A stretch of 28,080 bases of DNA from positions 1 through 28,080 of the forward strand of contig CBDUMS010000044.1 in assembly GCA_965368405.1 (NCBI GenBank), written 5' to 3'. The notes under the pieces were generated by a model. It saw only the letters and a program-made list of their open reading frames with translations, ran no database searches and was not told the origin of the DNA. Origin of the DNA: S012-113 sp965368405. Lineage in GTDB: Bacteria > Bacteroidota > Bacteroidia > Cytophagales > Cyclobacteriaceae. Below, in pieces: positions 21,991 through 28,080 of the stretch. Made by a program: the position numbers and the translations under genes. Numbering within the stretch: position 1 is the stretch's first letter; each line of letters starts with the position of its first letter.

Positions 21991-23150
21991 TAATTAAATG
22001 TACCGTTGGCGGTTTTTATGGTTAAAGCCTTCTTTGGTGCATCGTGCACAACGCCAACTATCTGTGCTGGCACATTAAACGACCTAGCAATCTCAATAAC
22101 GGTTTGAGCATGCTCTTCAGGAAGATAGACCTCCAATCGGTGTCCCATATTGAAAACCTTATACATTTCTTGCCAGGAAGTATTACTTTCCTCCTGTATA
22201 ATGCGGAATAAGGGCGGGATGTCGAAAAGGTTATCCTTTATGATGTGGAGGTTGTCTACAAAGTGAAGGACTTTAGTTTGTGCGCCGCCACTGCAATGTA
22301 CCATACCATGTACATGCTCTCGAATATCATTTAGTACCTTGGTAATAATTGGTGCATAAGTTCGGGTGGGTGAAAGTACGAGTTTACCCATGTCTAAGGG
22401 CACATCATCGATCTTATCGGTGAGATGATACGATCCCGAATAAACCAATTCTTCGGGCACATTATTGTCGAAAGTTTCAGCATATTTTTCGGCATAATCA
22501 TGATGGAATACATCATGTCTTGCAGAAGTAAGTCCATTACTTCCCATGCCTCCATTATACTCCGATTCATAGCTAGCTTGTCCGTAAGATGCCAGCCCAA
22601 CGATAACATCGCCAGCACGAATATTACCATTGTCAATCACTTTAGACCTTTCTAATCGAGCGGTAACAGTACTGTCAACGACCACCGTACGGACAAGATC
22701 TCCTAAATCTGCAGTTTCGCCGCCTGTTGATACGATATTCATCCCATGTTCACGGAGCATGCTCAGTACTTCTTCGGTGCCATTAATTAAGGCGCCTAAT
22801 ACCTCACCCGGAATTAGGTTCTTATTTCTACCAATGGTAGAGGAAAGTAGGATGTTGTCAGTCGCGCCAACACAGAGCAGATCGTCGGTGTTCATAATAA
22901 TCGCATCCTGCGCGATGCCTTTCCAGACAGAAAGATCTCCAGTCTCTTTCCAGTAGAGATAAGCTAAAGAAGATTTCGTGCCTGCCCCATCGGCGTGCAT
23001 TACAGTGCAAAAGTCTTTATCCTGACCTAAATGGTCTTCAACAATCTTGCAAAAGGCTTTTGGGTAAAGACCTTTGTTTACATTTTTAATGGCATTATGC
23101 ACATCCTCTTTGTCCGCAGAAACACCACGGTTCATGTACCGATTACTCAT
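21987..23150 (-). CDS. purM: Phosphoribosylformylglycinamidine cyclo-ligase (AIR synthase), PurM
   Basis: AIR synthase closes the imidazole ring: FGAM plus ATP gives AIR, step five of purine synthesis. The 387-residue protein has the PurM signature: the N-terminal RGVSADKEDVHNAI, HADGAGTKSSLAY with the glycine-rich ATP region (about 52-65), QDAIIMNTDDLLCVGA, STGGETADLGD, VGLASYG and a C-terminal HCSGGAQTK with NMGHRLEVYLPEE. It is longer than E. coli PurM (about 345 residues) but matches the Bacteroidota form, as I remember it. The ATG at 23150 is 69 bp after the PorE-like gene, so it may be read through from that operon. A perfect -7 element, TAGTTTTG at 23162-23155, ends just 4 bp before the ATG, which suggests a leaderless transcript. 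Confidence 0.94.
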   Translation of the reverse strand: MSNRYMNRGVSADKEDVHNAIKNVNKGLYPKAFCKIVEDHLGQDKDFCTVMHADGAGTKSSLAYLYWKETGDLSVWKGIAQDAIIMNTDDLLCVGATDNILLSSTIGRNKNLIPGEVLGALINGTEEVLSMLREHGMNIVSTGGETADLGDLVRTVVVDSTVTARLERSKVIDNGNIRAGDVIVGLASYGQASYESEYNGGMGSNGLTSARHDVFHHDYAEKYAETFDNNVPEELVYSGSYHLTDKIDDVPLDMGKLVLSPTRTYAPIITKVLNDIREHVHGMVHCSGGAQTKVLHFVDNLHIIKDNLFDIPPLFRIIQEESNTSWQEMYKVFNMGHRLEVYLPEEHAQTVIEIARSFNVPAQIVGVVHDAPKKALTIKTANGTFNY

Positions 23151-23154
23151 GCCA

Positions 23155-23162
23155 CAAAACTA
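23155..23162 (-). promoter_or_regulatory. -7 element directly before purM
   Basis: The minus strand reads TAGTTTTG, a perfect TAnnTTTG, ending 4 bp before the purM ATG. If used, transcription would begin on or next to the start codon. No -33 partner is evident. Confidence 0.3.
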
Positions 23163-23219
23163 ACGATTTGATTGGAGGCGCTTTAATATCTAATTAAAAA
23201 ATGTGATTAGGTTTAGCGA

Positions 23220-25238
23220 TCAACCTCCGCCATCTTCTTTGAAAAAGCGGTCTTCGTCGAACTCATTGGGGTCCTTATTCGTATTGCTGTTAATACTAAT
23301 AACCTTAAACTCGGTTCTTCTGTTTTTAGCTCGACCTTCGGGGTTATCTGAGCCATCGGGATTAGTATTGCGTGCAATTGGCATGGTTTCACCATAGCCC
23401 TTGGCCACCATTCGGTCGGGTGATATTCCAGCTTGAATAATATAATTAACCGCACTCTCCGCACGACGCTGCGAGAGACGAATATTATAAGCTTCGGTAT
23501 CTACACTATCAGTATGAGAGCTCAGTTCTATGCTAATTTCAGGATTGTCAATTAAGATGTCCACTAATTTGTCGAGTTCCTGTGCTGCAATTGGCGTGAT
23601 ATCCCACTTGGCAAACTCGTAGTAGATGTTCTCCAATACAATAGACTTATTAACGATGATTTTATCGAGATACATAACCGTATCGAAGGTTACTTCTGTT
23701 ATTAAATCAACCAATTCTTCTTGTGGAACAGACTTGCCAATAGTGGTATAGTCGAGTCGGGTAACATAGTATTCCATGGCATCAGCACCTTTCTTTTCCG
23801 CCATGAGTTCATAATTCTCATTTTCATAGACTCTGAAATTGAATTTGCCATCGGCACCGACTACCATTTCATCCAGTATGTTCTGTTGAAAATCGATGAG
23901 CATCACACGAACATTACTAAGTATCTTCTCATTTTCGTTTTCGTCGTGGGTTTTTGTTATACCTTCAAGAAAATAATTAACAGTTTTCAGGTTAGGGTCA
24001 TCATTCACGAAAGTATAGATATCGTCATCGCCTTTACCGTCGGGCCTATTTGAGGTAAAAAAACCACGATCTGCTTTGAAAAGATTAATCCCAAAATCAT
24101 CGAAAGTGGAGTTCATCGGCCTGCCCAGATTTTCGATTGTAATTTCTCCGCCTTTACGCTTTGCAACAAATAGGTCGAGTCCGCCAAATCCAGGATGTCC
24201 TGTAGAGGAGAAATACAGGTGGCCATCATTAGAGATATACGGAAACATGTCATCGCCGGCTGTATTAATTTCTGGCCCTAGGTTTTTAACCTGTGCAAAT
24301 CGACCACGCGGGTCCATCCTTGCTGAGTATAAGTCAAGACCGCCCTGGGCATTTGGGTCGTCTCTTAATGATGAGAAGTACAGGGTTCTACCGTCGCGAC
24401 TAAAGCAGGGTGATGAATCCCATGTGTCGGGTTTAGAGATAGACAACATCCTGGGTTCTGACCACGACTTATTGCGATAACGTGAAATATATAAATTAAC
24501 ATCAGCCGTGCCTTTGCGCTTGCCTGTATTGCCTTTCGCAAATACGATGGTTTTACCATCAGGCGAAAATGCCAATGTACCATCGTTAGCATTGGGGGTA
24601 TTTAAATTATCACCGAGTAATTCTATGGATTCAGAATCTACGCGCGCACCTTTTGTGGTTGATGTATAGATATTTGTAAAGGGGGTCCCTGTGGCGCCAT
24701 AAATCTTGCCGCCAAAGCGATTGCTTGTAAAGTAAAGTTTGCCATCCTTATATACGGGTGAGTACTCTGCCGACGGGGTATTAAGAACGGCCAGATTCTT
24801 AACGGTATAGTATGATTCTTTTTCCTCAAGGAGAACAATCTCCATAATATTATCAAGCTCTTGCTCAGCTCGTGCCATTAACTTTTCATTCTGAGCGACA
24901 TTAATATATCGCTCGAACTGTGATTCAGCTCCCTGGTAATTACCGAGTGCTTTTTCAGCAAAAGCGAGCCAGAAAAAGACTTCCTCTTCTTTATATCCAC
25001 TTTTAATGGCCGCCTCGTAATATGGTTTGGCTTGCACTAAGCGGTTAGATTCCCTATATGCTTCGGCTATTTTAAAGTTTGCCTCGCCGGCATACTTCGG
25101 TTTTTCCAGAAGTTTCTCATAGCGTTCTATTGCTTCTTGATACTCACCCCGCTTTAATTTCTTATCCGCTTTTTTTGTGCTCTGAGCGAACATTAGCAGA
25201 GGTGCAAAAACAAATAATATTATGAGTACTCTTTTCAT
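23220..25238 (-). CDS. PorE-like TPR / PD40 propeller / OmpA-domain envelope protein
   Basis: A 672-residue exported protein from the ATG at 25238; the frame opens further upstream but the signal peptide MKRVLIILFVF...MFAQ starts here. Domain order: TPR-like helices (about 20-135), a propeller of PD40/WD40-like repeats (about 155-430, with repeated YFTSNR, AFSPDGKTIVF, CFSRDGRTLYFSS and YISNDGHLYFSS), a carboxypeptidase-regulatory-like beta-sandwich (about 440-515), and a C-terminal OmpA domain (about 550-655) with ELSSHTDSVD, NIRLSQRRAESAV and NRRTEF that binds peptidoglycan. This is the architecture of PorE of the type IX secretion system in Porphyromonas gingivalis, but Bacteroidota have several such proteins, so the T9SS role is inference. 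It overlaps the upstream gene's stop as TAATG, showing translational coupling. Confidence 0.85.
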   Translation of the reverse strand: MKRVLIILFVFAPLLMFAQSTKKADKKLKRGEYQEAIERYEKLLEKPKYAGEANFKIAEAYRESNRLVQAKPYYEAAIKSGYKEEEVFFWLAFAEKALGNYQGAESQFERYINVAQNEKLMARAEQELDNIMEIVLLEEKESYYTVKNLAVLNTPSAEYSPVYKDGKLYFTSNRFGGKIYGATGTPFTNIYTSTTKGARVDSESIELLGDNLNTPNANDGTLAFSPDGKTIVFAKGNTGKRKGTADVNLYISRYRNKSWSEPRMLSISKPDTWDSSPCFSRDGRTLYFSSLRDDPNAQGGLDLYSARMDPRGRFAQVKNLGPEINTAGDDMFPYISNDGHLYFSSTGHPGFGGLDLFVAKRKGGEITIENLGRPMNSTFDDFGINLFKADRGFFTSNRPDGKGDDDIYTFVNDDPNLKTVNYFLEGITKTHDENENEKILSNVRVMLIDFQQNILDEMVVGADGKFNFRVYENENYELMAEKKGADAMEYYVTRLDYTTIGKSVPQEELVDLITEVTFDTVMYLDKIIVNKSIVLENIYYEFAKWDITPIAAQELDKLVDILIDNPEISIELSSHTDSVDTEAYNIRLSQRRAESAVNYIIQAGISPDRMVAKGYGETMPIARNTNPDGSDNPEGRAKNRRTEFKVISINSNTNKDPNEFDEDRFFKEDGGG

Positions 25239-25720
25239 TAAAAATATCGTTTCATCCACGATTCCTGCACAGGAAGGAGCCATTTCTGATTAAATTCAGC
25301 AAGATTTTGCGCTTGAATGTTGAAAGTTAAGGTATCAGCAGCAATTTTACCATCCGAAATTTCATTTTTTATTGACCCTAAGTCAGTTGTATAAACGTGG
25401 TTATCAATTAAAAATGCGACTTGCGAACGGTCGAAGAAATTAAGACCCAGTTGCCCTTCAATAGCTTTTACAAAGCGTACAGAGGCATCTATCGAGCAAC
25501 CCGAAGCTGCATTAGCTCCTTCATCAACAGCTAGAATCAGAAATTTATCATGCAAGACTTTAAATGCAGACTGTAACGGAACACCATGTGCTGCCCACTG
25601 ATTACAGAATCGTGCAGCTTCCTGCTCGATATAAGCAATTTGCTTTTCGTTTAGCAGCTCACTTGATTGATATATCCAAACCCTAGAAGATTCCGGTAAG
25701 TCGTTGAAATTTATAAGCAT
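25238..25720 (-). CDS. Conserved Bacteroidota protein of unknown function
   Basis: A 160-residue soluble protein from the ATG at 25720 (an upstream in-frame TTG at 25738 is less likely). No signal peptide or membrane segment. Distinct conserved features are NFNDLPESSRVWIYQSS at the N-terminus, QWAAHG (about 46-51), VDEGANAASGCSIDASVRF (about 67-85) and a C-terminal WLLPVQESWMKRYF. Homologues I recall are mislabelled 'ABC transporter ATPase', but no Walker A or B motif is present. The invariant-looking SGCS with Cys and the DE-rich surroundings suggest a catalytic or metal site, which is inference. It is directly upstream of, and coupled by TAATG to, the PorE-like gene, so a link to envelope assembly is possible. 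Confidence 0.85.
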   Translation of the reverse strand: MLINFNDLPESSRVWIYQSSELLNEKQIAYIEQEAARFCNQWAAHGVPLQSAFKVLHDKFLILAVDEGANAASGCSIDASVRFVKAIEGQLGLNFFDRSQVAFLIDNHVYTTDLGSIKNEISDGKIAADTLTFNIQAQNLAEFNQKWLLPVQESWMKRYF

Positions 25721-25750
25721 AACTCTATTTCCCTTCAAAACAATAACGCA

Positions 25751-25773
25751 TCTAAAACAATATTTGTTTTAGA
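25751..25773. other. Perfect 10-bp hairpin in the leader of the PorE-like operon
   Basis: TCTAAAACAA (25751-25760) and TTGTTTTAGA (25764-25773) are exact reverse complements around a 3-nt loop. No strong T-tract follows on either strand, so a terminator is less likely than a leader structure; the predicted transcription start for the minus-strand genes lies just upstream (near 25776). Confidence 0.5.
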
Positions 25774-25782
25774 ATAATTCAG

Positions 25783-25790
25783 CAAATATA
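25783..25790 (-). promoter_or_regulatory. -7 element of the PorE-like operon
   Basis: The minus strand reads TATATTTG, a perfect TAnnTTTG. A TTTG (plus-strand CAAA at 25817-25820) lies 26 nt upstream, longer than the usual spacing. Transcription would begin near 25776, giving a 56-nt leader that starts with the hairpin. Confidence 0.42.
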
Positions 25791-25822
25791 GGAATTAGGG
25801 CTAGTTAATAGCGCTTCAAAAA

Positions 25823-26620
25823 TTATAATCCTTCATTCTTAGCAATAAGTTCAGCAAGGTCTAAGACCTTAACCTTTTCTTCATTGTTAGAATTCTTAAT
25901 GCCATCTTCGAGCATTGTCATGCAAAAAGGACAAGCCGAAGCAACTACTTCTGCTCCCGACTCAAGAACATCTTCGGTGCGTTCAGCATTGATCTCCTTA
26001 TTACCAGGCTCTGCTTCCTTGAACATCTGAGCTCCACCTGCGCCACAACAAAGGCCCTGGGTTTTGCATCTTTTCATCTCAACCAATTCGGCATCTAGCG
26101 CTACTAAGACTTCTCGTGGTGCTTCGTAAATATTATTAGCGCGACCGAGGTAACAAGAATCATGGTAGGTGATTTTTTTACCAACGAATTCTCCGCCTCC
26201 GGCCATCGTTATTTTGCCATCGTTAATAAGCTGCTGGATAAACTCAGAATGATGTACTACTTCATAATTACCGCCAAGTGCAGGGTACTCGTTTTTAATG
26301 GTATTAAAGCAGTGTGGGCACGCTGTAATTATCTTTTTGATATTATACCCGTTTAGCACTTGAATGTTAGCAGTAGCCTGCATTTGAAAAAGAAATTCAT
26401 TTCCAGCACGTCGAGCGGGGTCTCCAGTACAACCTTCCTCTTCGCCAAGCACGGCATAGGAGATGCCTACTTTATTTAATATTTTAATAAAGGCTTTGGT
26501 TACGGCTTTATATCGTTCATCGAACGATCCGGCACATCCAACCCAAAAAAGAACATCGGGTGCTTCACCTTTAGCAGCAAGTTCTGCCATTGTACGTATG
26601 CTATTATTCGCTTCAGACAT
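25823..26620 (-). CDS. HdrB/LutA-like iron-sulfur protein with two CCG domains
   Basis: A 265-residue cytoplasmic protein made of two CCG (cysteine-rich) domains, as in heterodisulfide reductase subunit B, LutA and the glycolate oxidase GlcF type. The first has Cys29 (VGCAGSF), Cys64, and Cys101/Cys104 (ACPHCF); the second has Cys156 (HDSCYLGR), Cys191/Cys192 (GLCCGAGG) and Cys230/Cys233 (ACPFCM). These ligate one or two 4Fe-4S clusters and typically pass electrons to or from a disulfide or quinone. It lies 20 bp after the membrane partner gene and is second in the pair. In Bacteroidota this pair is common and not tied to methanogenic chemistry; its electron donor is unknown. The ATG at 26620 is normal. 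Confidence 0.9.
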   Translation of the reverse strand: MSEANNSIRTMAELAAKGEAPDVLFWVGCAGSFDERYKAVTKAFIKILNKVGISYAVLGEEEGCTGDPARRAGNEFLFQMQATANIQVLNGYNIKKIITACPHCFNTIKNEYPALGGNYEVVHHSEFIQQLINDGKITMAGGGEFVGKKITYHDSCYLGRANNIYEAPREVLVALDAELVEMKRCKTQGLCCGAGGAQMFKEAEPGNKEINAERTEDVLESGAEVVASACPFCMTMLEDGIKNSNNEEKVKVLDLAELIAKNEGL

Positions 26621-26640
26621 TTTATTCGTCTTTAATATGT

Positions 26641-27969
26641 TTAATTCTTTTTCAAATCATCTGCCCATTTAAATCTATCGGTAGGGGCAAACTTCCATGG
26701 AGCAAAGCTGGTCTCTATATTCTGGAACATCGAATTCCATTCCGACGGAGCTGAGCTTTCTTCCATTACCAAATATCGACGGAGGTCAATAATAATGGAT
26801 AGCGGGTCTATCATAACAGGGCACGCCTCAACACAGGCATTACAAGTAGTGCAGGCATTTAACTCTTCTCTGCTAATGTAGTCATCGAGTAAAAACTTGC
26901 CGTCTTCCAACCCTTTACCACCATTTTGCAGGCTTCGAGTAACTTCTTCAGCACGATCGCGCGTGTCCATCATTATCTTACGCGGGGATAGCTTTTTGCC
27001 AGTTTGATTAGCTGGACATTCAGCGGTACACCTGCCGCATTCGGTGCAGGTGAAGGCATCCATAATACTTTTCCAACTTAGATCATTCACATCCTTGGCA
27101 CCAAATCTTCCGATTTCTGCAGGAGGAGTACCGGCCTGATCTGCAGGTTGAAGGCCCAGCATCATTTGAACCTCATTTGTTACTGCCGGCATATTCGAAA
27201 TTTCTCCCACTGGGTTAAGTTTAGCGTAGTAGGTATTCGGGAAAGCCATGAATATATGTAAATGCTTAGAATAGGTTACATAAATCGTAAACGCTAGTAT
27301 GCCAAGAATATGAAACCACCAGAATGTGCGCTCTAAGATGATAAGGGCTGTAATCGATAAATCGCTGAATAGTGGGATTAGTGTAGCACTAAATACAAGG
27401 TTTCCGGTCTGAGCATAATGTGCAGCGCCCTTCATTTGAAGCACCTGATCCGCTGCATTCATTCCTAGAATGGCGATCATGAGCACAATTTCTGAGAACA
27501 AAATAATATTGGCATCGAGATACGGCCATTTTTTCATCTCCGGCTTATGAAATCGGCTTACTTTAAGAATATTCCTGCGTATTAGAAAAATTACACAGGA
27601 GAGAAGTACAGCCACAGCTAAAAACTCAAATACGTTCATTAATACTGTGTAAAATCCTCCCAGATAGGGTGCAAAGATCCGATGTGTCCCAAGGAGGCCA
27701 TCAATAATAAACTCCAGGACTTCAATATTGATGACAAGAAAACCAACGTAGACGAAAAGATGTAATATGGCAGGGATGAAATTCTTGAACATTTTTTGTT
27801 GACCAAAAGCCACTAAAAGCATGTTTCTTAGGCGCGCCGGTTTATTATCAGTACGTTCCTCTGGTTTTCCGAGCATTATACTGGCCTTGATAAATTTTAT
27901 CCTGCGAAACAGCATAATTCCGGCCAATACAATAACCAAAAGAAAGAGTCCTTGTTGTATGTAAGCCAT
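26641..27969 (-). CDS. Membrane-bound HdrC-like ferredoxin-domain protein
   Basis: A 442-residue protein with an N-terminal multi-helix membrane domain (about residues 5-240; six helices or so) and a C-terminal cytoplasmic domain with two classical 4Fe-4S motifs: Cys308-x2-Cys311-x2-Cys314-x3-Cys318-Pro (CTECGRCTAECP) and Cys373-x2-Cys376-x2-Cys379-x3-Cys383-Pro (CTTCNACVEACP). This matches the HdrC half with a membrane anchor, like DsrM/NarI-type cytochrome-b fusion proteins; several His residues occur in the helices (for example HLFVY, WWFHI, SKHLHIFMAF), which could ligate heme b. Together with the following CCG protein it forms an inner-membrane electron-transfer complex, probably exchanging electrons with the quinone pool. 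The first gene of the pair, starting at ATG 27969. Confidence 0.9.
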   Translation of the reverse strand: MAYIQQGLFLLVIVLAGIMLFRRIKFIKASIMLGKPEERTDNKPARLRNMLLVAFGQQKMFKNFIPAILHLFVYVGFLVINIEVLEFIIDGLLGTHRIFAPYLGGFYTVLMNVFEFLAVAVLLSCVIFLIRRNILKVSRFHKPEMKKWPYLDANIILFSEIVLMIAILGMNAADQVLQMKGAAHYAQTGNLVFSATLIPLFSDLSITALIILERTFWWFHILGILAFTIYVTYSKHLHIFMAFPNTYYAKLNPVGEISNMPAVTNEVQMMLGLQPADQAGTPPAEIGRFGAKDVNDLSWKSIMDAFTCTECGRCTAECPANQTGKKLSPRKIMMDTRDRAEEVTRSLQNGGKGLEDGKFLLDDYISREELNACTTCNACVEACPVMIDPLSIIIDLRRYLVMEESSAPSEWNSMFQNIETSFAPWKFAPTDRFKWADDLKKN

Positions 27970-28003
27970 TTTTTACAATTTGTTAATGTTTTTAAAATAT
28001 TGT

Positions 28004-28035
28004 TTTGGCAACAAAATTTAATTTATGTTCCTTTG
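28004..28035 (+). promoter_or_regulatory. Promoter of the tRNA gene
   Basis: TTTG at 28004-28007, a 20-nt spacer and TTCCTTTG at 28028-28035 (one base off TAnnTTTG, T for A) form a near-perfect phylum promoter. Transcription would begin near 28042, a few bases before the mature tRNA end at 28049. Confidence 0.55.
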
Positions 28036-28048
28036 TGCCTCCATTTGA

Positions 28049-28080
28049 GGTGATATAGCTCAGCTGGTAGAGCATCGGAC
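28049..28080 (+). tRNA. tRNA gene, 5' part only (cut by window end)
   Basis: Starts GGTGATA (acceptor arm, seven bases), then TA, then a textbook D arm GCTC-AGCTGGTA-GAGC, an A, and the 5' side of the anticodon stem (TCGGA) followed by C. The anticodon lies beyond the window, so the amino acid cannot be assigned. The box A sequence and the D-arm GG leave little doubt it is a tRNA. Confidence 0.93.

Noticed and set aside
22394..22956. Long antisense and alternative frames inside purM, and similar ones in the PorE-like, peptidase and thiolase genes
   Set aside because: They lie fully within strongly conserved genes, lack start context and family features, and reflect codon composition.
25238..25720. 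Annotation as an ABC transporter ATPase
   Set aside because: There is no Walker A, Walker B or signature motif; the name seems a propagated database error.
1..28080. CRISPR arrays, insertion sequences, phage or integration sites
   Set aside because: No regular repeats, transposase or integrase motifs, or terminal repeats were seen; the window looks like core chromosome.

Overview
The window looks like a chromosomal segment of a Bacteroidota bacterium, probably a marine or environmental Cytophagales-type organism (the phylum is well supported; the order is a guess). The signs are families largely confined to the phylum (DUF4293, DUF4286, DUF4783, the 160-residue 'SGCSIDAS' family, a PorE-like TPR/PD40/OmpA protein), moderate AT-richness, little Shine-Dalgarno sequence before start codons, several TTG starts, and recognisable phylum-type promoters (TTTG, about 20 nt, TAnnTTTG). 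I saw no phage, transposon, CRISPR or plasmid genes; composition looks even and the genes are intact.

Layout. (1) 1-3800, minus strand: a tight thiolase, truA, ABC exporter operon. (2) 3800-4650: DUF4293 (plus) and DUF4286 (minus), which overlap tail to tail. (3) 4678-6830: an envelope-stress style module. An ECF sigma factor reads right, while a zinc-finger anti-sigma factor, a membrane-anchored CnrX-like LTXXQ protein and a secreted Spy-like protein read left from the same 120-bp divergent spacer. (4) 7013-9170: an exchanger closely resembling the eukaryotic NCKX (SLC24) type, then a PA0069-type radical SAM protein. (5) 9231-13765: a lipoprotein prolyl oligopeptidase and an RCK potassium channel (minus), divergent from a TerB-like/LETM1-like protein (plus). 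(6) 13775-15879, minus: gpmI and a small lipoprotein. (7) 16003-21990, plus: DUF4783-nadC; a YcxB-like protein, recX and a YHS protein; a DinB-like protein and a membrane-anchored ATP-grasp enzyme; then rfbA-rfbC. (8) 21987-25720, minus: a 160-residue unknown protein, the PorE-like protein and an AIR synthase (PurM). (9) 25823-27969, minus: a two-gene HdrC/HdrB-like iron-sulfur electron-transfer pair. (10) The window ends inside a tRNA gene at 28049.

Most genes are housekeeping: pseudouridylation, glycolysis, NAD and purine synthesis, nucleotide-sugar synthesis. The most interesting parts are the divergent ECF/anti-sigma/LTXXQ module, the NCKX-like exchanger, the TerB-LETM1-like protein beside a K+ channel, the coupled PorE-like gene pair, and some compact regulatory layouts: abutting divergent promoters at 15914-15945, and a terminator whose T-tract runs directly into a start codon at 4618. 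There are four stretches without a gene longer than about 100 bp: 6147-6266, 6831-7012, 15880-16002 and a few bases short of that elsewhere. None exceeds 300 bp.
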